64,000 bases of DNA from Sphingopyxis panaciterrulae (GTDB taxonomy: Bacteria > Pseudomonadota > Alphaproteobacteria > Sphingomonadales > Sphingomonadaceae), in NCBI RefSeq assembly GCF_014199295.1, contig NZ_JACIJH010000001.1, positions 124,001-188,000 on the forward strand. The letters are read 5' to 3'. The number at the start of each line of letters is the position of its first letter. The first letter of the stretch is position 1. The notes under the pieces are model-generated. The model saw only the letters and a list, made by a program, of their open reading frames with translations, had not been told where the DNA came from and searched no databases. This document shows positions 27,271 through 36,403 of this stretch, one piece after another. The position numbers and the translations under genes were made by a program.

Positions 27271-28332
27271 TCACAGGCTGGCCGCGGCGGCGAGCGAGAG
27301 CAGGAAGCTGGTCAGCGTCGCGACAATGATGGGTGCGAAGCTGCGCCATCCCTGATCGAGCAGCAGCGCGAGCCGCGCCTTCATCGCCGTGGCGACGATC
27401 GCGAGCAGCAACAGCGCCTGCGCGGCGCCGTTCGCGGCGTGCTGCGCCGACGCCGGGATCGGGACCAGCGAGTTGATGGCCGCGAGCGCGAGGAAGCCGG
27501 TGATGAACCAGGGCAGGCGCAGCGGGATGCGCCGCGTCGCCTGCGCCGCGCCGCCGCGACCGAGCCACAGAGCGACGAGCATCAGCATCGGCGCGAGCAG
27601 CGCGACGCGGGTCAGCTTGACGATCGTCGCGACCTCGCCCGCCTTTTGCGAAAAGGAAAAGCCGCCGCCGATCGCCTGCGCGACGTCGTGGACCGAGGCG
27701 CCGATCAGAAAGCCGGCTTGCGTATCGGAAAGCCCCATTTGCGCCGCGAGCACGGGATAGAGGGTCATGGCAAGCGCGCTCGCGACGGTGATGCCGACGA
27801 GGGTCAGGGTGAAGCGCGCCTGGTCGACGCGCCGGTCGCCGATCAGCGACCAGAGCGCGAGCGCGGCCGAGGCGCCGCAGATCGCGGTGGCGCCGCCCGC
27901 GAGCAGCGCGGCGTGGCTGTCCTGCCGGAACAGGCGGGCGCCGATCAGCGCCGCACCGATCACCGCCCCCATGATGAGCAGCAGCAGCGCAAAGGGCAGC
28001 GGTCCCAGTTCGGCAAGCTGCGCCGCGGTGATCCGCGCGCCGACGAGGACGATGCCGATGCGAAGCGCGGTCTGCGACAAGAGGTCGAGCCCCGCGTGGG
28101 TGCGCCGGTCCTGCGACAGGAAGGAGAGCGACAGGCCGATGAGGAGGCCCATCAGCACGATCGGCGCGGCATAATGATCGGCGAGCCATGCCGCGGCGAG
28201 CGCGGCGATCGCGGTGACGCTGGCGCCGGGCAGATAGTCGCGTACGCGCCGCCTCGCCGGCGGTGCCTGTTCGAGCAGCAGTTCGCCGTAAAGGTCGGCG
28301 GCCATCGGCCAGCTTCGTTCGGATGCCTGCAT
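27271..28332 (-). CDS. YeiH family (UPF0324) putative sulfate/anion exporter
   Basis: A 353-residue protein with about 10 transmembrane helices. The conserved family segments LLSQTALRIGIVLVGARIT, GGATAICGASAALAL and GASVHDVAQAIGGGFSFS are intact. Family members are annotated as putative sulfate exporters, but the substrate is not proven. The start is the ATG at 28332 with GGAAAGG upstream; a second ATG at 28305 is possible. No neighbouring sulfur genes are seen. Confidence 0.85.
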   Translation of the reverse strand: MQASERSWPMAADLYGELLLEQAPPARRRVRDYLPGASVTAIAALAAAWLADHYAAPIVLMGLLIGLSLSFLSQDRRTHAGLDLLSQTALRIGIVLVGARITAAQLAELGPLPFALLLLIMGAVIGAALIGARLFRQDSHAALLAGGATAICGASAALALWSLIGDRRVDQARFTLTLVGITVASALAMTLYPVLAAQMGLSDTQAGFLIGASVHDVAQAIGGGFSFSQKAGEVATIVKLTRVALLAPMLMLVALWLGRGGAAQATRRIPLRLPWFITGFLALAAINSLVPIPASAQHAANGAAQALLLLAIVATAMKARLALLLDQGWRSFAPIIVATLTSFLLSLAAAASL

Positions 28333-28435
28333 CGCGCCTTTCCCGTTGGTGCCGCGCCCTTTGCACATCGACGCCGCCCGGTCGATAGGCCATTGCTGGC
28401 GCGCCCCGCTCTTGCTAGAGGCCGCGCGTCGACTG

Positions 28436-28482
<47 letters not shown>

Positions 28483-28512
<30 letters not shown>

Positions 28513-28829
28513 CTTCGGAACAAAGCTGGGCACTGCGCCCGGCTTTGTTTCGGCGGCTCCCGCGACCGGCGCCTGGAGCAGATTGCTCTTTGAGCCGAGA
28601 ATCCGAGCCTCATCGGTAGCGAATTCCACCCGCTGGACAAGCGCGCGGGGATGGTCGCGGCGATAGCCGCCTTTCTCATTTCGCATCCGCTTGTGCGCGG
28701 CGGTGGCGAACTTCGCCAGCATGTCGGGCGCGACCGCCTTCCGACCTTCAGGGCTGAGCGAAGCCGTCACGCGCTCGACGTCGGCCTTTGCCTGTTCGCG
28801 CGTTGCCTTGGGATCAGTTCAATCTTCGA
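28483..28829 (-). pseudogene. Serine recombinase C-terminal remnant at tRNA-Arg
   Basis: The minus strand encodes a C-terminal recombinase-like sequence: ...LSPEGRKAVAPDMLAKFATA..., [31 protein letters not shown] and the tail [16 protein letters not shown]. The tail is read from the tRNA itself, as in elements that integrate at a tRNA 3' end. Upstream, KATREQAKADVERVTASL continues the protein, but a stop and a likely one-base deletion near 28815 break the frame, with SKIEL continuing in the next frame. The large N-terminal catalytic part is missing. It is a dead fragment of a mobile element's recombinase. Confidence 0.72.
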
Positions 28830-29003
28830 ATGACCACTCCCACCCCGTTCCGGCCATTTCGTCGCCTCCAACCCGCTCTTGCAGGCTCGGGTGCTGGCGC
28901 GGAAAGACCGATGGCGACCAAGGCATGTCGAATCTGCATCGATCAGACAAAAGCTTTTCCCATATGTGCCCATTGCTAGGCATTTTCCGCGTCTCGCGCA
29001 GCA

Positions 29004-29660
29004 TCACCGCGGCGTTTTGCGAATGCAGGCCGAGCGCGTTGACCCGTCAGCCGATATTCCCGCCGCGAAGACGAGACGCAGAGCTTCCGAGAGGCTGCGC
29101 ACGTCGAGTTTGATCATCAGGTTCGCGCGATGCACCTCGACCGTCCGCGGAGAGATGCCGAGGTCGCGTGCGATCGCCTTGTTCTGAAGCCCCCGTGCCA
29201 GCCGGTCGAGCACCTCGCGCTCGCGGCGGGTGAGCACATCCAGCAATCGGTTGGCCCTGGCCGCGCGGACGGCTGCGCCATTTGTCGTCGTCATCCTGTC
29301 GAAAGCGGCCTCGATAGACGCTATCAGCGCCGCCTTTCCGAACGGCTTTTCCAGAAGATCGACCGCCCCCGCTTTCATCGCCTGCACCGCGATGGACACA
29401 TCGGCATGCCCGGTGAGCACGATGACCGGAATCGCGATTCCGCCCGCGACCAGCCGCTGTTGGACCGCGATACCGTCCATATCGGGCATGCGGATATCGA
29501 GGAGTACGCACCCCTCGGGCGCCTGCCGGACCTCCTTCAGGAACGCCGCCCCCGTCGGCCATGTCCGAACGGCATAACCCGCGGTTTGGAGCATGAAGCT
29601 GGTCGACCGGCGAATGGCGTGCTCGTCATCGACGATATGCACGAGCTTTCTGGCTGCCAT
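29004..29660 (-). CDS. fixJ: FixJ-type response regulator
   Basis: A 218-residue two-domain regulator. The receiver domain has acidic residues DD at 11-12, the phospho-acceptor Asp55 in VLLDIRMPD, the TGHAD switch and the lysine in LLEKPF. The LuxR-type HTH holds LTRREREVLDRLARG and ISPRTVEVHRANLMIKL. The gene overlaps the 3' end of fixL by 35 bases and is its partner. FixJ usually activates fixK or cbb3-related genes under low oxygen; those lie 15 kb to the right here. Curli genes lie directly upstream of fixL on the same strand. Confidence 0.9.
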   Translation of the reverse strand: MAARKLVHIVDDEHAIRRSTSFMLQTAGYAVRTWPTGAAFLKEVRQAPEGCVLLDIRMPDMDGIAVQQRLVAGGIAIPVIVLTGHADVSIAVQAMKAGAVDLLEKPFGKAALIASIEAAFDRMTTTNGAAVRAARANRLLDVLTRREREVLDRLARGLQNKAIARDLGISPRTVEVHRANLMIKLDVRSLSEALRLVFAAGISADGSTRSACIRKTPR

Positions 29661-31524
29661 GCCCGTTCTCCATAATCGCGCTGACGAGGGTAAAGTGAAA
29701 CTCGGTGCCGCCATCCTCGGCCGCCTGCATCCATATCCGCCCGCCATTGGCCTCGATGATCGTCCGGCAGATCGAGAGGCCCAGGCCCATGCCATCGGGC
29801 TTCGTGCTGACGAAGGCCGTGAACAGCTTGTCGGCGATCTCCGGCGTTACCCCGGGGCCGGTGTCGGCCACGACGACCTGCACAAAACCGGACGGGCCGG
29901 GACGGCTCGACACCGACAGCCGGCGCACCGGACAATCGGCCATCGCGTCGATGGCGTTGCGGACAAGGTTGATAAGGACCTGCTGAATCTGCGTCTTGTC
30001 GACGAGCACGGGCGATGCGAGCGGGTCGAGGTCGAAGTGCGGCTCGACATTTTTTTCGCGTGCGTCCATCAGCCCGAGCATGGCCGCCTCGTTGATGAGG
30101 GCCGGGAGATCCTCGATTGTTTTCTCGACCTCGCCACGCGCGACGAAGTTGCGCAGCCGCCGGACGATTTCACCGGCACGCATCGCTTCCTTCGCAGTAT
30201 CCTCGAGCGCCTCGCGGATGACCGGCACGTCATCGGGATCGAATTTCCCGAGCATGTCACGAACCGCCTCGACATAGTTGGTGACGGCGGTGAGCGGCTG
30301 GTTGAGCTCATGTGCCAAGGTGGACGCCATCGTCCCCATTGCGCTGGTGCGCGATACCTGGATCAGTTCCGATTGCAGCGATTCCAGCCGCGCTTCCGTT
30401 TTTTGCCGTTCGGTCAGGTCGCGGATGAAGGCTGTAAACAGCGGGCGTGCGCCGCTTGCCGTCTGGCCGACCGACAGCTCCATCGGAAAGATAGACCCGT
30501 CCCTTCGCCGTCCAGACATGATGCGGCCGATCCCGATGATATGTTCCTCACCCGTTTCGAGAAAGTGCCGAATATAGCGATCGTGCCGTTCGCGATCCGG
30601 CGACGGCATGAGTCTCTTGACATTGGTGCCCAGCAATTCCTCTTCACGATAGCCGAACATTCGTTCGGCGGTGGAGCTGAAGGACAGGATCAGTCCGCGA
30701 TCGTCCATGACGATCATCGCGTCGGGTACCGTCGAGAGGATCGAGCGGAGGTGGTTTTCCTGCGACCGCAACGCGTCCTCGGTGGCCCGACGTTTGGTGA
30801 TGTCCGACACTACCGTCGCAAAGCCGCGCAGATTGCCGTCGGGCGCATGGAGAGCGGTGATCGAGACGTCGGCAAGAAACTCGGACCCGTCTTTGCGAAG
30901 GCGACGGTCTTCGACCTCGAACCTGCCCTGCCGTTCCGCCTGTGCAAGCTCCTTGCCGGGCTTTCCGCACTCTATTGCGTCGGCAGGATAGAATATCGAG
31001 GCATCGCACCCGATGATCTCGGCTTCGGGCCAGTCGAACAGCCTCAGCGCGCCGTGGTTCCATATCGCCACCTTGCCTTCGGCATCCAGCAGGTAGATGG
31101 CGTGGCCATGGGCGCCGTCGATCAACAGATTGAGCTCTTCCGCCAGCAACCTGGCTTCGGCGGCACCGCTCGCGGCGCGCCGTTCGCTTTCGGCCATGCG
31201 GGAACGGGCTTTCTGCAGCCGATTGGCCAGCAGGACGATTCCCATCGCGGTCAGCAGGAAGGTGCCGGCAACGGCGGGTTCGAAGGATTCGACATTCCGT
31301 TGCCCCGAAAAAAGAAGGCCGAAGCCCAGCGCCGGGATCGTGGCCATCGTCGCGGCTCGCGATCCGGCGATCATCGCCGCAGCGAGCAGCGCCAGGGCGA
31401 ACAGGAGAAACGCCGCCTGACCGCCCAGCCATGGCCCCAGGGCGAGGCGAAGGAGGGCGGTCGCGCCCACGATCGCCATCGCGGTTGCCAGACGCACAAA
31501 AAAGGGTCGGTCGATCATCGACAT
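29626..31524 (-). CDS. fixL: FixL-type oxygen sensor histidine kinase
   Basis: A 632-residue sensor kinase: N-terminal membrane region of four or so helices (about residues 8-100), PAS1 (about 130-245), PAS2 (about 250-370), HisKA and HATPase. PAS2 closely resembles heme-PAS of rhizobial FixL: RERHDRYIRHF has the heme-ligand His position (about His314) and HIIGIGR the distal Arg (about Arg334), followed by RRRDGSIFPMELSVGQ. The phospho-acceptor is in LAHELNQPL (about His405); ATPase motifs DTGPGV and GMGLGLSI follow. The start ATG at 31524 is preferred over a TTG two codons upstream. Heme binding is inferred from conserved residues. Confidence 0.9.
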   Translation of the reverse strand: MSMIDRPFFVRLATAMAIVGATALLRLALGPWLGGQAAFLLFALALLAAAMIAGSRAATMATIPALGFGLLFSGQRNVESFEPAVAGTFLLTAMGIVLLANRLQKARSRMAESERRAASGAAEARLLAEELNLLIDGAHGHAIYLLDAEGKVAIWNHGALRLFDWPEAEIIGCDASIFYPADAIECGKPGKELAQAERQGRFEVEDRRLRKDGSEFLADVSITALHAPDGNLRGFATVVSDITKRRATEDALRSQENHLRSILSTVPDAMIVMDDRGLILSFSSTAERMFGYREEELLGTNVKRLMPSPDRERHDRYIRHFLETGEEHIIGIGRIMSGRRRDGSIFPMELSVGQTASGARPLFTAFIRDLTERQKTEARLESLQSELIQVSRTSAMGTMASTLAHELNQPLTAVTNYVEAVRDMLGKFDPDDVPVIREALEDTAKEAMRAGEIVRRLRNFVARGEVEKTIEDLPALINEAAMLGLMDAREKNVEPHFDLDPLASPVLVDKTQIQQVLINLVRNAIDAMADCPVRRLSVSSRPGPSGFVQVVVADTGPGVTPEIADKLFTAFVSTKPDGMGLGLSICRTIIEANGGRIWMQAAEDGGTEFHFTLVSAIMENGHGSQKARAYRR

Positions 31525-31687
31525 AAGCAAAGCCGCCCCACTTGGCTTTCATTCTGCCGCATGCCCATCGCTGGTCCCGAATGCCTATATCATGATCGCG
31601 GCCCGGACCGTGATAATTTCGTCTTTTGCGCCATCACGCGGCCGAACCGGCGGATGTGCGGGATTCCGATGTGCGGAATGCGACCCG

Positions 31688-32053
31688 TCAGTGATCGGGG
31701 ACCTCTTCGCTATGCACGAGCCGGTTCCGGCCATCGCTGATCTGGAATGTGATCCGCCAAGGCGGCGTGTCGGGAAAGCTCGTCCGGTTGACGATTCGGG
31801 ATGCCGATCCGCCGATATAGCTCGCCGCCAGGCGCGAACGCGAAGATCCGGTGACCTCCAATATATAGGAGAATCGCTCCTTCGTCCTCTCGCGGCCGAT
31901 CAGCGTCACGGTCACCTTGTCTTCGCGGCGGTCGATCTCCATGCGGATCGGCGGGTAGGACTTGTCGCGCATCGCTGGCGCCTCCGTCAAAGCGAGCAGA
32001 GTACAGGCGGCAAATGCAAGTTCGATCGAAGCCAGGGCCGCCATTCCCGTCAT
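31688..32053 (-). CDS. csgH: CsgH-like curli assembly chaperone
   Basis: A 121-residue secreted protein with a signal peptide, then a small beta-sandwich-like domain (about 30-121) with RMEIDRREDKVTVTLIG, SYILEVTGSSRSRLAASYIGG and WRITFQISDG. The pattern matches CsgH, which replaces CsgC as the curli assembly inhibitor and chaperone in alphaproteobacteria. The ATG overlaps the preceding gene's stop by 4 bases. It is last in the csgB-like / unknown / csgH string, 163 bases before fixL. Confidence 0.7.
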   Translation of the reverse strand: MTGMAALASIELAFAACTLLALTEAPAMRDKSYPPIRMEIDRREDKVTVTLIGRERTKERFSYILEVTGSSRSRLAASYIGGSASRIVNRTSFPDTPPWRITFQISDGRNRLVHSEEVPDH

Positions 32054-32505
32054 TTCGGCGTGTCCGGATAGGGCGGGAGAGCGGGCGGTTCCACGGGGAG
32101 CCGATCCGAATCCTTGCCGAACATGGCCTCCGATCCCGGGAATTGATTCAGGAACCGGGCGAGCATGTCGGGGCCGATCTCGCGCGCTATGAGTTCCGGC
32201 GTCGGCTGCTGGCCGCGCCTGCGGATGACTTCCCACGCATTGGCGACCTCGAGATAGAGCGACGCACGCGGCCTTTCGGTCCGGACCAGATCCGCTTCGG
32301 GTGCCGCCGCATCGCGCGGCAGTTCCATCGTTTCGGGCAGTTGCTGAATCGTCGGATCGGACGGCGCGACCGCACCGACCTGGTCGATGCTGCCCTGGCA
32401 CTTTCCACTGGGCGCCTGCACCTGTTCGACGTCCACCGCATCGGCATCGGGCGCCGACGCCGCGAGTTGCGCTACCAGCAGGAAAAGGGGCGCGACCGGA
32501 CTCAA
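32050..32505 (-). CDS. Secreted protein of the curli operon, unknown family
   Basis: A 151-residue protein with an N-terminal signal peptide (MSPVAPLFLLVAQLAASA), a low-complexity acidic/proline-rich first half, and a second half with LYLEVANAWEVIRRRGQQP and IAREIGPDMLARFLNQFPG that looks helical. It is coupled by 4-base overlaps to the CsgB-like gene before and csgH after it, so a curli role is likely. It shows no CsgE-like pattern. I do not recognise a family. Confidence 0.72.
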   Translation of the reverse strand: MSPVAPLFLLVAQLAASAPDADAVDVEQVQAPSGKCQGSIDQVGAVAPSDPTIQQLPETMELPRDAAAPEADLVRTERPRASLYLEVANAWEVIRRRGQQPTPELIAREIGPDMLARFLNQFPGSEAMFGKDSDRLPVEPPALPPYPDTPK

Positions 32506-33092
32506 CGGCCACCTGTCTGGGTGATGCTGACCGACGCTCCGCCAAGCTGCGAAAGGCTGAGTCCCAGCCCCGAACCGATCTGGTCGATCGCCGCGAAATT
32601 ATCCGCCCCGCGCTGGGCGAGATCGAGGCTGTTGCCTTCGCCCGACTGGGTCAGAAAGGCGATGTTCGCTGTGCCGTCCTGGATCAGGGCGACATGATTG
32701 GGCATGCCGGCGCTCGCATATTGGTCGAGCGAGGCGCTGTTGCCCGCGCCCGATTGCCAGACGCTCGCGACATTGCTTCCACCCGCGTCGCCGGACTGGA
32801 TTGCGTCGACCAGCCCGTCGCTTCCCTCCATCAGGAGGGCGAAGCCGGCGTCGGCCTGGCCCTGCTGACGCAGGGATGCGGCGAGCCGCTCGCCCGCGAG
32901 CCCAAGCTCCGCTCGTGCAAGGGGGGCTTGTTGCGCCACGTCTACCGCCGTAGCCGTTCCGATCTGTTGTACGGACACGCTTTGATCGAGCGAACCCGCC
33001 TGGTCGACGACCGGAGCGTGCTGCGCAGAACCGACGGCAGGCCAGATGGCCAAAGCTGCGAGGACGAGGGTGTGAAATCGAAACCGGTTCAT
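32502..33092 (-). CDS. CsgB-like curlin-repeat protein
   Basis: A 196-residue secreted protein. A signal peptide ends near GSAQ; a non-repeat segment with AELGLAGERLAASLRQQGQ follows, and from about residue 110 there are four or five curlin repeats of the type VWQSGAGNSASLDQ, LIQDGTANIAFLTQ, LAQRGADNFAAIDQ. This architecture fits the minor curlin or nucleator CsgB rather than the major subunit. The next gene overlaps its stop by 4 bases. It begins 62 bases after the large curlin gene, on the same strand. Confidence 0.72.
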   Translation of the reverse strand: MNRFRFHTLVLAALAIWPAVGSAQHAPVVDQAGSLDQSVSVQQIGTATAVDVAQQAPLARAELGLAGERLAASLRQQGQADAGFALLMEGSDGLVDAIQSGDAGGSNVASVWQSGAGNSASLDQYASAGMPNHVALIQDGTANIAFLTQSGEGNSLDLAQRGADNFAAIDQIGSGLGLSLSQLGGASVSITQTGGR

Positions 33093-33153
33093 TCCCGCCT
33101 CCCGAACGAAAGGGTGCCCCGGAGGCTTGGGGGATGCCTCCGGGGCTGGGGGG

Positions 33154-34569
33154 TCACTGGGCGACGTTCGCCACATTGAACGAACCCGACTGCAGGACGG
33201 TCGACATATTGCCGTTCGTCAGCTGGGTCACGTTGGCGATATTGTTGTTGCCGCTCTGATCGACCGACGACGTGTTGCCCGAACCATATTGCAGGACGAG
33301 CGCATATTGCGCGCTGCCCGACTGGGTCACGGTCGAACTGTCGTTGTCGCCATATTGGCCGACGCCGGCATAGCTGCCGGACCCGGTCTGGACGATCGAT
33401 GAACTGTCGAAATTACCCGTCTGTTCGTTGACCGCGACATGATTGTCGCCATCCTGGTCGATCGACGAGATGCCGTCGTTGCCATATTGATAGATGGCGG
33501 CCGAGAAATTCTCGGTCGGCGGGCTATCCTCGCGCTGGATGATGCTGCCGCTGTTGCGGCTGCCCGTCTGATAGACGAGCGCATCGCTGTCTTCGGACCG
33601 CTGCTCGATCGACGCATCATTGTCGTCGCCGGCGAGCTGCCAGACATAGGCGACCGAGCGGTTGCCGTGGTTCAGGACGGTCGACGTGCTGTTCGTCCCC
33701 CACTGACGGACTTCGGCATAGCCGTCGTTCGCGCGCTGGAAGACGTCCGAGCTGTTCGCATCGCCGGTCTGTTCGACATAGACCGCCGAATTGATCGGAC
33801 GGATGCCGCCGGGCGAGGTCTGGTCGACAAGGCTGCTGTTGCCATTGCCCGACTGGAAGACCGTCGCCGTCACCGTTTCGCCGTCCTGGACGATGTCGGA
33901 CGTGTTGCCATCGCCGCTCTGGTCGACGAGAGCATCGTCGTCGGTGCCGGTCTGGCTTACCGACGACAGATTGTTGTTGCCGCTCTGCGTCACATAGGCT
34001 TCGCCGACATCGCCGGTCTGGTCGACCGAACTGTTGTTGAAGATTCCGACCTGGGTGACTTCCGCGACCTGGCTGCCCGTCCCGCCCTGATTGACGGTGC
34101 TCGTGTTGCCGAAGCTGTCGTCGGTCAGCGCCAGAGTCGCATCGCCCTGGACCACCGTTGCGCTATTGCCGTCGCTCGACTGGGTGATGGTGGACGACTG
34201 CCAGTCATCGACCTGCGTCACGTCGGCGACATTGTTGCTGCCCGACTGGCCGATGTAGGAATCGGACTGGATCGCGATCGTCGACGTATCCTGCGAGACA
34301 TTGGCGAGGTTGCTGTTGCCGGTCTGGTCGATCACCGACACGTTGATCGGCGTCGCACCCGACCCGTCATCGCCCTGCGAGACATTGGCCTGATTATTGG
34401 CGCCGCTCTGGTTGATCAGCGAATCGCCCCCGCTCAGCGAAGCCGTCTGATCGACATTGGCACTGTTGCCGGTGTTCGACTGATTGACGGTACTGACCGA
34501 TTGGGCGAGTGCCGGACCGGCGATTGCCAGCGCAAGCACCGAGGCTGCGCTCATCATCATCCTTTTCAT
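33154..34569 (-). CDS. csgA: Large curlin (CsgA-like), about 19 repeats
   Basis: A 471-residue secreted amyloid subunit. After a signal peptide ending ALAQ, I count about 19 units of 17-30 residues built on S-x-V-x-Q-x-G-x-x-N-x-A-x-V-x-Q, for example NTSSVDQSGNNNIANVTQ and NLSSVSQTGTDDDALVDQ. E. coli CsgA has 5 repeats, so this is a greatly expanded curlin. The repeats are Asp-rich, so the fibre surface would be acidic. The start is supported by AAGGAG 7 bases upstream of ATG 34569. Codon use is less GC-biased than neighbours. It lies between csgG and the CsgB-like gene. Confidence 0.88.
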   Translation of the reverse strand: MKRMMMSAASVLALAIAGPALAQSVSTVNQSNTGNSANVDQTASLSGGDSLINQSGANNQANVSQGDDGSGATPINVSVIDQTGNSNLANVSQDTSTIAIQSDSYIGQSGSNNVADVTQVDDWQSSTITQSSDGNSATVVQGDATLALTDDSFGNTSTVNQGGTGSQVAEVTQVGIFNNSSVDQTGDVGEAYVTQSGNNNLSSVSQTGTDDDALVDQSGDGNTSDIVQDGETVTATVFQSGNGNSSLVDQTSPGGIRPINSAVYVEQTGDANSSDVFQRANDGYAEVRQWGTNSTSTVLNHGNRSVAYVWQLAGDDNDASIEQRSEDSDALVYQTGSRNSGSIIQREDSPPTENFSAAIYQYGNDGISSIDQDGDNHVAVNEQTGNFDSSSIVQTGSGSYAGVGQYGDNDSSTVTQSGSAQYALVLQYGSGNTSSVDQSGNNNIANVTQLTNGNMSTVLQSGSFNVANVAQ

Positions 34570-34868
34570 CGTCTTGCTCCTTGTATCCGCGGCAAGGACT
34601 GCCCCTGTCGCTTTCGTGCGGCCGGCGTGGGTCGTCGCCAGCGCCGGCCCGCTGGTCGCCGACGGGATGGAAGACGGATGAAACCCCTGCTGCGCGGCAT
34701 CGTCGATGCCTTGCGGCCGCCGCCCTGCTACGATAAAGGGGCGATCGGCGCTTCATGCGTCCGGCAGGTTTCCCGTAAACCTTGCCAGGTTCGGATCCGC
34801 CGACATCGCGAGTGCAATCATGGTGTCGACGGGTCCGCATCTCTCGCCCGGTATCCGGGCCTGTTCTG
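34570..34868. other. Leader region of the large curlin gene
   Basis: About 300 bases between the end of csgG and the curlin start, both on the minus strand. It should hold the curlin promoter. Apart from the ribosome-binding site AAGGAG (34577-34582) no gene, repeat or clear terminator is seen. Confidence 0.5.
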
Positions 34869-35951
34869 CTATCCTCCTTCATTCGGTCGTGCGGGCGCCG
34901 GCAGAGCCGAGCCTTCCGGCTGTGGCCGATCATCCGGTTGCTTTGCCGGCGCCGGTTGCGGCGGAGCGGGGCGTGCCGAAAGCTGCGCGGGCCGCGCCGG
35001 CCGTGCGGGCACATGCATCTGGGTATAGCCTGCGGTGCAGGCTCCCGTGATGGTGCTGCCGTCGACGCGCCTGGCGAGTTCGACCGCCGCGGCGTCCATA
35101 TTGTCGCGCCGCGCGAAATATTGGCGGAGCAGATTCTCGCTGTAATCGGGCTGCGTCGACAGGCACCAGAGGTCGCGGCTGGCGCCCTCGATCACGAGAC
35201 CGTAGACAGCCGCCTCGATCGCCTGCTGCAGGGCGAGCGCGTCGGGTTCGTTGGTCGCGATCCCCGCCTCGACTTCGAGCAGTTCCTTGAATGCGACATA
35301 GCGGAAGGCGTCGGCGCTGAGCCCGATCGATGCGATCGACTTGCGAACGCTGACGGTAAGCAGCACCTCGCCCGTCTTCACGCTGACGGCGCGAAGATAG
35401 ACGGTGACGGTGTCCTCGCGATATTTGGTGCTGCCGCCGATCCCCAGGAATCGCGCCCCGACGCCGCCGGTCTTGGTGTTCGTATCATAGCCGATGATCC
35501 CGCCCTCGAGGATCACGCCCGCAAAAAGCAGCGGCGGCAGCGCCTGGCGGTTGAGCTTCGTCTCGCCCAGATAGGCGGCGCGCATCTCGCGGATGACCGC
35601 GCGTTCGCGGAGCAAATTGTCGAGCCGCTCGCGCTCGATCACCTTGAACCAGCGCCCCTGTCCTGATTCCTGCAAGGCCTTGACGAGGATAGAGGTCGCG
35701 CCCTGCGTGACCGCGCGCGACAGGGTCTGGACGCCGTCGGTCGGCTTGAACTGCCCCGTCTGGTCCGAAAAATTATACACGGCGACCGAAATGCTGTCGC
35801 CCGGTGCGGGAAGGCTCTGCAGGCTGCGTGTCGCCGGTGTCGGAAGTACGGGGCGCGCTTCCGACCAGGACGCGCCATTGTTCACGGCACATCCGGCCGG
35901 CAACAGCGCCGCGGCGATGATCGCGAGCAACGGGCCGTGCGCCTTTTTCAC
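34869..35951 (-). CDS. csgG: Curli secretion channel CsgG
   Basis: A 360-residue lipoprotein. The signal peptide ends in a lipobox with the lipidated cysteine (about Cys21, LLPAGC). The CsgG domain follows: VAVYNFSDQTGQFKP, QGATSILVKALQESGQGRWFKVIERE and ILEGGIIGYDTNTKTGG match the channel region. The C-terminal ~60 residues form a proline-rich tail not found in E. coli CsgG. The start is a GTG at 35951 overlapping the csgF stop. Nine subunits form the outer-membrane pore for curlin export. Confidence 0.9.
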   Translation of the reverse strand: MKKAHGPLLAIIAAALLPAGCAVNNGASWSEARPVLPTPATRSLQSLPAPGDSISVAVYNFSDQTGQFKPTDGVQTLSRAVTQGATSILVKALQESGQGRWFKVIERERLDNLLRERAVIREMRAAYLGETKLNRQALPPLLFAGVILEGGIIGYDTNTKTGGVGARFLGIGGSTKYREDTVTVYLRAVSVKTGEVLLTVSVRKSIASIGLSADAFRYVAFKELLEVEAGIATNEPDALALQQAIEAAVYGLVIEGASRDLWCLSTQPDYSENLLRQYFARRDNMDAAAVELARRVDGSTITGACTAGYTQMHVPARPARPAQLSARPAPPQPAPAKQPDDRPQPEGSALPAPARPNEGG

Positions 35952-36403
35952 AGGCCGGGCTCCGATCCGTCGTCGCTTTGCAGAAGCGGGATGACGATTT
36001 CGGTGACGCTGCCGTCGGCGTGGTTGGTAATCGTCAGGGTCACCGAATCGATGCCCCGGACAAAGGATATTTCCTGATCGCCGAATTGGATCAGACCACT
36101 GTCCTGCGCATTCTCCCCGAAAATCAGATCGGTAATCTGGGTCGCCAGTGACGAGAGCAGCCGGCTTTGCAAGGTCCGCAGGAATTGCTGCGCCGGGTCG
36201 GTCGACGTCGTCGCGTTCGGATCCCGATATTTGTTCTGGGCCGATGCGACGCCGAGCAAATGGGCCGAGTTGAACGGATTGCCTCCGAAGGACGGATTGC
36301 TGGGCGTATAGACGATGTCCTGCGCCGTTGCAGGACCGAACGGCCCGATGATTGCCACGCCCAATATGATCGGCGCGAGGCATCGCCTGCGTGATGGAGC
36401 CAT
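35948..36403 (-). CDS. csgF: Curli assembly protein CsgF
   Basis: A 151-residue secreted protein. After the signal peptide the mature N-terminus DIVYTPSNPSFGGNPFNSAHLLGVASAQN is the CsgF helix that plugs CsgG (20-letter core: YTPSNPSFGGNPFNSAHLL). The C-terminal domain has SFVRGIDSVTLTITNHADG. The start ATG at 36403 has AAGGAGG 6 bases upstream; a GTG one codon earlier is less likely. It is translationally coupled to csgG. It is divergent from the regulator at 36666. Confidence 0.9.
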   Translation of the reverse strand: MAPSRRRCLAPIILGVAIIGPFGPATAQDIVYTPSNPSFGGNPFNSAHLLGVASAQNKYRDPNATTSTDPAQQFLRTLQSRLLSSLATQITDLIFGENAQDSGLIQFGDQEISFVRGIDSVTLTITNHADGSVTEIVIPLLQSDDGSEPGL

